Below, piece by piece: positions 47,478 through 58,500 of a DNA stretch of 64,000 bases. The stretch comes from Porites lobata (Eukaryota > Cnidaria > Anthozoa > Scleractinia > Poritidae), in assembly GCA_942486035.1 (NCBI GenBank), contig CALNXK010000033.1, positions 1,066,001 to 1,130,000 of the forward strand, in the 5' to 3' direction. The notes below the pieces were generated by a model that saw only the letters and a program-made list of their open reading frames with translations, made no database searches and was not told where the DNA came from. How positions within the stretch are numbered: the stretch's first letter is position 1; the number at the start of each line of letters is the position of its first letter. The translations under genes and the position numbers were made by a program.

Positions 47478-47745
47478 CAGTCTGTGGATGAACCCCTATA
47501 TTGTTACCATTCAAATGAAAGCTATTCAAGTAGTACTTTCCTGTGGTACTGTTTATTATGCTGTACAAGGTGGTTCTAACTTTTGAGTCTGTGGATGAAA
47601 TCCTATGGTGTGACCATTCAAATGAAAGCTACTGAGCAGTACTTTCCTGTGGTACTGTTTATTATGCTGTACAAGGTGGTTCTAACTTTTGAGTCTGTGG
47701 ATGGAATCCTATGGTGTGACCATTCATATGAAAGCTCTTTGGCTA
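47478..47745 (-). repeat. Tandem ~106 bp repeat, 2.5 units, inverted orientation
   Basis: TCTGTGGATG occurs at 47481, 47588 and 47694, spaced 106-107 bp, with ACTTTCCTGTGGTACTGTTT and GCTGTACAAGGTGGTTCTAA between. It is the reverse complement of the 22080-22400 family. Confidence 0.9.
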
Positions 47746-48717
47746 CACTTTTGCATAGTGATAATTATTTCTTACGATTTTACAAAAGCAAAATTGGGAT
47801 TTCTGGCGAATTTTACCTTCACCGGTGTAGAAAGTAAAGAGGTAAATACGCCTAGATGAATTCAGTAAAAAACCCGCATTTATAAGAGCCTCCAGGCTGA
47901 ATTTGGCCAATAAACACCACATATATGACCCACTCTCTCTTTTACTAATGAACCAATCCAGCCTGCTGCCGAAACTTAAGGGTTCTTAAATGCGGGTGTT
48001 TACTGTATTGCTATGAGAAATGACTGGGAAATTGTCATTGCCTGCTTTGCGTTGCAATGCAACAACCCAACCCACAGGATTTAGGTTCAGTTCAAGCTTC
48101 TAGCACATTGTTTATACTCAAAATTACGAACGTTCACTACCTGTGTTTAGTATCACTACACAAATAAATTTTTCTCTTTGAGTGAAGAGAAGTTAATATT
48201 CAAAAATGTTTCCCTTTGATTTATTTTCATTGTGGTTAAATGTTTCTATAATAACATTGAAATGTCACAAGAGAATAAAGTACAAACATCTCAACGATTC
48301 ACATCGCAGGAGGACTGTTGAAGAGTTACAGTTTCTTCTTTACAAATTGGTATGATTCAGGCACAGTAAGGAGATAACGCATCGGATAAATTCTCCAGTG
48401 ACTACATCGAGAAGATCTTTAAGTAAAGTAACAGTCACTGTTTCGACGCAGACCATGGTTGCAACAGGTTCACATTTAGGGATGAGGCAGTATCCTCAAC
48501 CACACGGCCGTTAGTTGTCTCGTTTGCGTGACGACAGCTGCGTAAGAGACTAGGGATGAGGAATGGATGAGGACTTCAGTCCCACAGACTCGTCCCCAGC
48601 GCTTTCATGTTTTGCGCGTCAGAAAAATGCCAATCTGGTAGCGTGCGTAGCAAGCGTTTCCGCGCGAGTTCCATCTTCAATTCCTTTTGCTCTTGTTCCA
48701 ACTTTCGCACAAGAGTG

Positions 48718-48992
48718 AAGTTACGCAACAGGACGGGAGAGGAAAGAAGACGGCACCCCTTGTGTGACAAGCGTGACAATAATTTTGTTTGAAAAAACTT
48801 TTCGCCGAACTACATCTTCCTTTGAACAGATCTTTTGTAAAAGACCAGGAAACATTAATGTTATGGGAAGAAAAAACTGCCAAGTAATAGCAGAAACCCT
48901 TATGAGTTTCTGGTAATAGCCCTGTCACCTTTGTCACACACAAGTGTTTCGCTGTCCTCTTCTTCCTCCCGTCACGTTGCGTAAACTCACTA
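48718..48992. mobile_element. Second copy of the 24785 hairpin MITE family
   Basis: Arm GTTACGCAACAGGACGGGAG...TGTGTGACAAGCGTGACAA and mirrored arm TGTCACCTTTGTCACACACA...CCCGTCACGTTGCGTAAAC. It produces a fortuitous minus frame at 48677-49114. Confidence 0.75.
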
Positions 48993-49189
48993 GTAACTTG
49001 ATTGGAAACGCTTGCTACGCAGACTACTAATCGGATACTTATTGGCCCTGTAGCCGACATCAATGCGCTTTTGCAATCAAAAGCTCTGTATCCACGCTTG
49101 CTCTGTGTCCACAAAGCTGGCGATACGTTCTAACACACTATCCTCAGATGCGTTGACTTTTCAATAAAATATTCAAAATATCCTAATAA

Positions 49190-49195
49190 TTTATT
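49190..49195 (-). terminator. Candidate MOCS1 polyadenylation signal
   Basis: TTTATT on the plus strand is AATAAA on the minus strand, about 320 bases past the MOCS1 stop. No other support. Confidence 0.35.
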
Positions 49196-49516
49196 TACAT
49201 GTATGGTTTGTTGAGATGCAATTTTCTTATATCCATCTAGCCGAATAAGTGAAAACTTCATCCTTTTTAAGGAGTATCAACACTTTTTCACTTAGCGTAG
49301 TACAGAAAAGAACTTGATTTGAAGACGATTTTAGATAAAACTACGCTAATTCTGTTCTTCCTGTTCCCATTCTTCTACTTTACTTTCACTACGCCTTGCT
49401 ACACTAAGTCTTATATACAAACTAATTGGACTAATTGATTTACTTATTGTACGATACGTATTTAAGGGGAGTTTCTTCCGCCGTCTCCTTAACTTCCTTT
49501 TTTCTAAGGCCCTTTG

Positions 49517-49572
49517 TCATCCGCCAATCAAAATCATAGGACGGTTTTTCTGTTTGGCAATATTGAACATTC
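49517..49572 (-). CDS. MOCS1: MOCS1 exon 11 (Gly-Gly C-terminus)
   Basis: It encodes MFNIAKQKNRPMILIGG followed by TGA at 49519-49517, joined in phase to ...KKKQHAG. This is a very short exon; the overlapping longer minus frame at 49440-49622 is in another frame and is not the real product. Confidence 0.95.
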
Positions 49573-52500
49573 CTACATGAGAAAATATACACAATTAATT
49601 GTAATTTCCAACCAATGACCATGCTGCGCGCAAAGCTACAAATAATAAACTTCCCTCCAAGAAAAAAGGATTAAAATCCCAGTATAGTCTAACTAAGGTA
49701 GCTTTCCAAAAGGTTGCCACAGTGGATGTAATGACAAATGCTGCTGACTTAACAAAATCGAATTAGAAGCAAGATGCCATGGGCGCTAATGTGGGTCCCA
49801 GGCCATGTAGACCAACTGATACATAACACCTGCTAAATAACCTACAGTAGATACTGCATGGACGGAGATGCTGTTGTTATGTATTGCTCATTGGTCTAGG
49901 AGACCCAAAAGTATGATTTCGATTTAACGACCTCTTTGGATGTGTCGAGGAATTTTAACGAATTTTGTAGGTATTTCAAATTAAGCTGAAATACCACTGC
50001 TCTAAGCCAATCAAATTGCAGTAATTTCTCACGTAGTAGTATAAAAGTTGATATATCTCTTTGGAACTTTAAAAAACACTTTATGTTTTGAGTACCGTGC
50101 ACTACTATTTTCTTTCTTTCCCCTCCCGAGTTTTTCAATGCCCGCTGCTTCCCTTTCAATCTTCAAGGCATTACTATAAATTTTTTCCATTCAAAGTTGA
50201 CATTTTAAGGACACTTTAGGAGATTAAAAAGTTCGTGTAACATCGATTAAAGTTCTGGCGTAAAAATATAACCTGCATGTTGTTTTTTCTTTCTTCCTAC
50301 TGCAGCGCCGATTATTTCTAAGAGCTGATCCTCATCTGTTCCCGCTCTCAATGCATCTCGTAATGAAACTTCCGAGTTTCCAAACAAGCAAACCTGGAAT
50401 TCAAAACCATTCACCACTTTAGAAAAAAGAGGGGAACTGGAGCTGAAATGCGCCCGCAATTGTTTCCGGGATTGTTACTGGTGACGCGGTGGCAAATAAT
50501 CAAAGTCACTTCTTCAGCCAATCACAACACGAGCTGACAATTAAATGATCTCGTGAAATATGCGGTTAGGGGTATTAGGGACGGCAACGAGAACGTCAAA
50601 AAAACAATTGGTTTAATTAGCAAAACAACAACTTCGCACGTGCATCACACTTTTTTGTACATTTCTTTCCCGTTTTTGCACGACTACGACGTGAAAATGC
50701 CTAATTTCAGGTTTTATGGAGGACGTAAACAAGCAACGACGAAATTTTATTTCTCTTTCTGAGCTTGAATTTGGTCCCTTGAAATTCAGCTTCAGGAGGG
50801 TTCGCCTACAATTGACAAAGTGCGTAGGAATAATCGCTTATAAAGACTGAAAGAACGCAAATTCACTTTTTAAGCGACGTTCTTGTCGCCGTCACGTCGT
50901 TCGATCTTGAAGTCCCTATTAGGCGCCGGAAACGCGAGTATGCGAAGAAAAACAGGTTTAACTCTGACTGGTTAAGAAACTGGCGTGACAAATTTTCCTG
51001 CCTATTTAATCGAATGGACGCAGACAACCCAAAGGAACAACCAGAACTCGAAATTACTGTGAGAAAATGGCAACGAAGCTGGTGCTAAATGTACTTTAGT
51101 TTGTTATTGTATTTGAGTGGTGCAACAGCTTTGTAGCAAATCTTAACACGAGCTGACAAATAAATCAAATCATCCAATCACAACTCGATCGTAATGGATG
51201 TTGCCGGCGCTGAGCGCGGGAAATTGCCCGCAAGCAGGTCACGAGTGGTTTCAATTTCACTTCTGATTGGTGTAAATTGTGGCGCGAGATTTCTCAGCGA
51301 ATCACTAACGCTAAGCGCGGGAAAACACATACAACGACGCGGAAAAAATGTGTGAGCGCACGACATTATTTTCGACGCTTAGTCTTCTTTATTTGTTTCT
51401 AAATGATACTGGCAATAACTTACGTTTGAAATACGTTCATTTTATTTACCTTTAAGTTTCCATCTGCTGTAATTCTAAGTCTGTTGCAGCTACCACAAAA
51501 ATGCTCGCTCATAGAGGTGATAAACCCAATTTGACCCACAAAACCAGGAATTCTATATGCCTAAGAAAAATTGGGGGAAGGATAAATCGAAGGTGAAGTC
51601 AAGAAAGGGCAGCACTAACGGATTTGTCCTAGATGTACAATGTAGATGTAAATTTGGCAGTTTTACTATTTCTTCAAATAGCAGGTGTCATCTGTCGAGT
51701 TGTATTCTTTCAGCAGTAGATTGTCTATTTCTTATTTGCAAAATGTGTGGAATATGTGAAACGTTCCGCCATCGCAACCTTGTCCCCAGAGCTTCTCAGA
51801 TACCCTCCCTTTTTCAGGCATTTATTCTGTATTATTGACGTCATTTTCCGTATTTTGCAATTGTTTTCCAAATTTGGTCAACGCTAGATTAACTAAGGGA
51901 TTTGAGCCAATCAGAAATGGGGAAATATTTTGCATGGATGATAAATATCATAAAGAAATCTGAACAAATACCTTAGAAGTATCGTTGGGATGGTCACTAA
52001 GTCTCTCTATATTGGGCCATTTTTGTGATATACTCTCTAGCATCTCACTGTATGGTACAAATTTCTTTAAGTTCCATTTATTTCCTAGCAACAAAAAAAT
52101 AAAGCAAGTTAAGCAGTCAACAAATGATTGATGTAATGATAATAAGAACCATGATACAACATTTGGCTTTAAAATGCTTCTGATAGCTGGTGAAGGAATA
52201 GAAAACAAAGATGACTATAGAGAGTTGATCAATGCAGATTGTAATTTCAGTCACAATTGTTCTAATTGGACCATCAATTATTTTGTTACTTCAATAATAA
52301 TCATTAATACTAAACTGAAACAATAACAAATGTACAACCTAGTATATTCATATCTTACCATCAAATGGCATGTATTCTATGAACCTTACATCAAGTGGCT
52401 AAAAACAAGAAAAAAAAATATTAATTTAATTAATACCTAATGACTGATATATTATTAAAATACAATGAAAGATTAAAGTGATTATTATTACATAAAAATC

Positions 52501-55500
52501 ATGCGCACATGTATGATTAAGAGATTGCCTAAACTAGAAAACAATGGTGCAGATGAAAATTGGTTCCTTGAAGAAAGAATGTTTTTAACTTGATTTAAGA
52601 GCATTAATTGTCTTGAGTCTGGGGAAGCAAAATTTGCATCTGCCACATTTTGTTTCTTGTGTGGATAATCTGAGAAACATTTGTGCCAAGAACAATGTTT
52701 CTTAGTTCAGCCAGGCCAAGTAATCAACACAATAGCACCATCAACAATGCCATAGCTACTTACACGAATGTGCGTAGTGCTTTAAGCCAAAAAAACTTAC
52801 ATGCTAACAAGTTAACACAAACAAGTAGTGGATTCTGTTTCAGTCAACTGTACACTGTATTAGTTACTGACCTTATTTTGTGTTAGTGAAACAAAGTTGC
52901 AAACTTCATCCTCATTCATTCCTCTCATTACAACACAATTCACCTAAAGAAGAATCAACATGTTGAAACTGCCTCATTTGAACATGTTGGTCAACTGGGA
53001 CATTGGGCACAAATTCCACCCCCCCTCCCCCACCTCCACCAAAAAACAACACACATTACAAACCACAGGTGGATCAAGGGGTGATCAGAGGGGATTGACC
53101 CCTCTCTTTTTCAGTGAAATCTTTCATTATTTTTAAAGAATTTGTTTATTTTGGAGGACGCTTCAAAATTATTAATTCCCCACATCGAAGATCAGTTCGT
53201 GGGTTTTGTCATTTATCACTCATCAGCATTGCGTAATAGCTTTATTGATCTCGCTGCATGTTCAGCACGTGGTTTATTGTTACATGTAGTTTAACCTGCG
53301 CTGCACGCGTATTGTACACTTATCTCGAATTATCATCTTGCAAGTTTTTGCTCGAACGTGTTCTTGATCCGTTTGTACATTTCCTTTGTACATTTCCTTC
53401 ACAGAGTTTCGCAGGGACATTGCGTGGTGGCTTCGCTTCATGCGGACCTATAACGGCGTTTCAATCATTTCCTCGCTGGTCTGTACTGCTCCCGACGCCG
53501 TGTTCTCCACTGACGCATGCTTATCGGGATGTGGTGGCTTGACACAGTCCCAGTATTTTCACGTTCAGTTCCCCGCCGACGTTCTTGCTCGGTTTTCCGA
53601 GATTCACCTTTTGGAAGCGCTCGCTATCTTGGTTGCTCTACGTTTGTGGGGTCACCTGTGGGCCGGTTGCCGCATTCAAGTCTTTTGCGATAACGCTGCC
53701 GTGGTTTCTGCACTCACTTCAGGCAGAGTGAAGGATCAGTCGCTAGCCGCCATTTCGCGTGAAATCTGGTACCTCGCAGCCTCTCATGACTTTGAACTGC
53801 GCGCAGTTCATCTCCCCGGTGACGAGAATCGCGCCGCAGATTTATTGTCTCGTTGGCATATTGACAGTAGTTTTGAGGCACGTTTCAAGCTACTTCCCGT
53901 GTTCTCACGTTTGAGTCCAGTCCCTGTGCCTCCTGATGTCTTCACAGTTTATGATTATTAATTAGCCTTTCTTACTTCTTCTTTATTGATAGATCGTGAA
54001 CTACGAGAACTGCGGCGAGATTTAAAGGTCACTCGCAAGGCCGCCTTTGCGGCAGGGACACATAAGAACCACCTCACGCAGTGGCGGACATATTTATTGT
54101 TTTGTTTATATTTTTCGTTCGATTTTCTACCAGCCACGGTTGATACCGTTTGTTTGTTTTCTCAATTTTTAAGTAGATCCTTAACGCCGGCCTCGGTGCG
54201 TAATTATCTTAGTGGGCTCAAGTTTTTACACGTCGCTTTGGGTCATGATTTCCCCTCGCTTCGCACCTTTTCCATTAGAATTACGCTTCGTGGTATTGAC
54301 AGGATGGCGTTACATTGCCCTACGCGCGCGCCTCCTGTCACGCCCTCCATTCTGTTTTCGTTGATTCAGTTGTCTCGTAGTGTCGATTCTTCCCCAGAGT
54401 ATATCACCTTTTCGTGTGCCTTTTTGTTTGCCTTTTTCCTTATGGCACGTATTTCTAACATCGTTCCTCTTTCTACGCGATCTTTTGATTGTCGTAAGCA
54501 TTTGTGTAGAGGGGATATCGTTTCAGCCCCCCATGGTCTCACTGTCGCTTTCAAGTGGTCTAAAACTAATCAGACTGGTATACGTCATTTGCTTTTGCCT
54601 TTAGTTGCTATGCCCAATTCGCCCTTGTGTCCCGTTAAGATGTTTCACAGAATGTGTGCTCTCACTCCGGCATCGCCCATGTCACCCGCATTTTTTCTCT
54701 CATCTCCGGACGGCTCTCTTTCCCCGGTTATTTAGCGTCAGTTCGTCCAGGTCTTTCGTGAGCGTTTATTTTCGGCAGCCATTCCCCACGCGCACACATA
54801 TCGTGGACATTCTTTTCGCAGGGGAGGGGCGAATTGGGCTTTTCAGTGTGAACTTCCTGGAGAACTCATTCAAGTTTTCGGGGACTGGTCCTCCGACGCC
54901 TATAAAAGTTATCTAGAGTTCTCCTTGCCGGCTAAGTTACGAGTAGCTCAACGCGTTAGTTCTTCGCTTCTGTTTTCTTAATTCGTTGTGTTATGTACTT
55001 TTCCGCAGGACACACCATTTTGTTGCGCTTGTTTTGGTGGGCAGAGAGCTTTATTTCTTCGGGTGTTTTATCGGTTTTTCGCTTTACTTGAAGTAAATCT
55101 CTCTTTATGCCAAACAAATGGTGTGTCCTATTTTATTGGTTGTTAGTTTGCTTAGATATCCCCGGGGAATTTGTTTATTTTGGAGGACGCTTCAAAATTA
55201 TTAATTCCCCACATCGAAGATCAGTTCGTGGGTTTTGTCATTTATCACTCATCAGCATTGCGTAATAGCTTTATTGATCTCGCTGCATGTTCAGCACGTG
55301 GTTTATTGTTACATGTAGTTTAACCTGCGCTGCACGCGTATTGTACACTTATCTCGAATTATCATCTTGCAAGTTTTTGCTCGAACGTGTTCTTGATCCG
55401 TTTGTACATTTCCTTTACCCATCCCTCCCACCCCGATGGTGGGCAGAGAGCTTTATTTCGTCGGGTGTTTTATCGGTTTTTCGCTTTACTTGAAATAAAT

Positions 55501-58500
55501 CTCTCTTTATGCCAAACAAATGGTGTGTCCTATTTTATTGGTTGTTAGTTTGCTTAGATATCCCCGGGGAATTCTCAGTAAAATAAATAGAACAGTTGAA
55601 CCTCCCGTAAGCTACCACCCAAAATGCAAAGACTTAGTGGTCACTTACAGGAGGTTAAAAACAACGGAAAATCATTAAACCGTCAGGCCCAAAAAGTGGT
55701 CGCGGTCACTTACAGAAGTTGGTTGTTTAACAGAGGTTCCATTAACTGTAAGGCGTTGGGGAAAGTTTTGGTGTTTTGAATAGACAGTCACTTATGGGAG
55801 GTCGTTGCTAATTATGAGAGGTGGTCGCACATGGAGGTTCTACCACATCTGTTTTGCAGACAAGCATCCTGCCACCCACCCATCCCCCTTTTTCTGAATT
55901 TTCTCACTACGCCCAGTAGAAATACGGTTAAATAACAAGTCTGTGCACTAAGAAAAACTTACCTTAACTGGGTCATAACCAAGTTCTAAGGCACAGTCTG
56001 TAGACTCCATAACTTTATGCCAACCTAGAAAAATGGACAACCTCGTGTTACAATCAATTAATTCTTCTTTGCCTACTAAATTTTTTTGTAATGAAACGTA
56101 ACAGACAAAGTATTAAGGAAGTCTGACCCGTACTTTTCCAAAAATAACTCTAAAACAGTTTTATCTGATTTATATACTGTAAATCCTTTCTCTCCTTTTG
56201 TAATCAGAAATTAAATTCAGGTTAAAATTTTTTAACCTCAATTGATTCTGAATTTTCTTTTTCTCGTAACCCTAATTATTCTTGAATTAGGGCTAGGAGA
56301 CAATGGAAATTGACAAGCAACCTAGGTTTAAAAAAATTTAACCTTAATTTAATTTTGACCTACCCTAGACAAACATGTACTACATAAAAGAATGTAATAT
56401 TATTTCCAACACATAATTGACTGACCCACCAAGATTAAATCTGGATACCTGATCTTGGGCCTGCCCACTTTTGTGACACTTGAATTAACGAAAAATGAAG
56501 ATTTACATTTTATTATTATTTTTTATTGTTGTTGTTTTTGTTACATGTTTTGCTTAAAAACAGTGAAAAATCCTGGTCTGCTGAAACCCTGGGATTGACA
56601 ATGTCAATTAAAGGAAAGCAATTTTAATAGGCAAGAATCTTTGCTCCACATTGTCTCTCCTCATCCAGGTATACATGCATGACCCAGCAATGAAAAAGCA
56701 CCCCTTCCAGGGGTGGGTGGGTGGGGGGTTGGGGGTGTGGGCCTGATATTTTGAAGAGATAATTTATCAGAAAAGTTAACAACCACCTAGGTTACAACGA
56801 TTTCCTACATTACTGTATTTCTGCTGACTTAAAGTGACGTTTTCAAACATTACAGATTGAAGTGCATACCTTTTCTCCGAGTTATGAACTCAAACTTCTG
56901 TGGTACTAATGTATCAAGACTAATGTTGAGTAAATTTAGTCCTGCGTCTTTTAGTTGAGGCAGCTTTCTTGACAAGGTTATACCATTGGTTGTCATAGCT
57001 AATGTTTTTAGTCCCTCTATTCTACCCAGTTCCTCTGTTGATAACAAAATCAAGATGTAAACATTGCAATAGTAAAAAGACTGTCTTGACCCTAACCAGG
57101 ACTAACCATAACTTACCCTATCAGGGCTTGAAAAAAGTCCCGTCTGATAGTTTGGGACGAGTAGATTTCCTTGCTGGGCATTCACGTAAATTCTAAAGCT
57201 TAATTACTTGCTCAATAGGCAAGGCTGTAGGCAATTAATCCTCTAACAAAATCATTAATTTATATGAGCAAGAAGGGGCCCAAGGCAAGAAAAATGTGAT
57301 AAATGCTTGCCCAAAGGACAAGCTGGAATTCAAGTTTTTTTGGAGCCCTTGTCCAGCTATCATTACACACAAACTAGAAATGAATAATATCTTATATTGT
57401 TTGCTTGTTTTGTTTCCACTAACAGGATGTACATGTAAGCTGGTGGCCGGGATGTGTTGTTCAGCAGGCCTTAAATTTTCAGTATTAATTCCAGATGTGG
57501 ACTTAAATATTCAGCTATTTTTGTGGAATTTAGGAGTCCAACAATAACATAAAAATATTTAAGTACCATTTATTACATAAACGCCAAAGAGATACCAGGT
57601 GAACTTTCGCGCGAAAACATGATATCTTCACACGTGAAAATATAATGTTATCCACACACATGAAATATTTTTGCCCCAAAATCAAAACATGCACGCATAA
57701 AAGTTGAAAGTCAAAATTCATCTCCTAGAGCATTGAAACAACAATGTCTCTGCAGCTAGGTGAAACATTTTTTGGTTTTAAGATACAGAGACCTGTCCAA
57801 TGGGTTCTCCATACCTCAACACTTCTGCTTTTCAAATACAATGAGCTACCTAAAATCTTTTTGCTCCCCTAGTTTCTAAAGGCTTGCTACAGCCCTGGAT
57901 TTCTTAGGCCACTGGAACTGGAAATTTGGCAATCACTTACATAGCAAAACAATCTATTTTATAATTACTTACCACATAGCTCCACGATGTCCTTTCTTAC
58001 TAATGGCTCACCGCCAGTGAGCCTAATTTTGTCTACTCCTTCTTTAACAAAAAGTCTAGCTAAAGCAATAATTTCATCGGTTTTTAAGAGTTCATCATTT
58101 GGTGTCAGTTCAACACCATCTTCTGGCATGCAGTACTGACCTAAGGAAAGAAATTATTTTTAGGTTAATTGAAAAGTTGCCTGGAATAAAGCTTAAGGTC
58201 ACGGCTGATAGTCATCTATATTCTCCCTCCATTTGCCTTGTATGTGTGGAAAAATCAAAAGAAGAATTTGCCATTAGATCAGGAGCCTCTGAGGTAACCT
58301 AGAATAAGCCACACCCATAGATCAACTGTACCCCAGACTTTAGAAGAATAAATAATTGCGCAAAATGTGGAAGGATATTAATGGACAATTCTCAGCACAG
58401 CACGCAAATGAGCTTCTGATTTAAAATTTTACAACAAACTATGTGGCTTTTGCAATGCAACGTTATGCTAAAAATCATAATAGCTATATAATTTACTCAC

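Larger units (their letters stand above)
46950..49516. other. Intergenic: tubulin upstream and MOCS1 downstream
   Basis: It holds the inverted ~106 bp repeat array (47478-47745) and a hairpin element (48718-48992). TTTATT at 49190-49195 reads AATAAA on the minus strand and is a plausible MOCS1 polyadenylation signal. I looked for MoaC/MOCS1B motifs on the minus strand here and found none. Confidence 0.55.
53138..55572 (+). mobile_element. Ngaro-like tyrosine-recombinase retrotransposon, internally deleted and decayed
   Basis: Split direct repeats are visible: A1 53138-53387, A2 55167-55416, B1 55035-55166 and B2 55437-55572. The order is A1-ORFs-B1-A2-B2, the layout known for Ngaro elements of the DIRS order. 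Between them are an RNase H region and a tyrosine recombinase, both on the plus strand and antisense to the host gene. Gag and most of the reverse transcriptase are missing, replaced by a direct junction near 53388. The recombinase carries an in-frame TAG and a one-base frameshift. A1/A2 and B1/B2 look nearly identical, suggesting a fairly recent insertion. It lies wholly in MOCS1 intron 5. Confidence 0.88.

Noticed and set aside
48677..49114. 145-residue minus-strand ORF between tubulin and MOCS1
   Set aside because: It lies across the hairpin MITE at 48718-48992, has no family resemblance, and its VCVTKVTG/CHACHTRGAVFF pieces are the two inverted arms translated. Not MOCS1B.
49440..49622. 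60-residue minus ORF over the last MOCS1 exon
   Set aside because: It is the wrong frame of exon 11; the spliced frame gives the conserved IAKQKNRPMILIGG end.
53258..53542. ORF MFSTWFIVTCSLTC... duplicated at 55287
   Set aside because: It is translation of the A1 and A2 direct repeats of the retrotransposon, not a gene; the duplication is the repeat itself.
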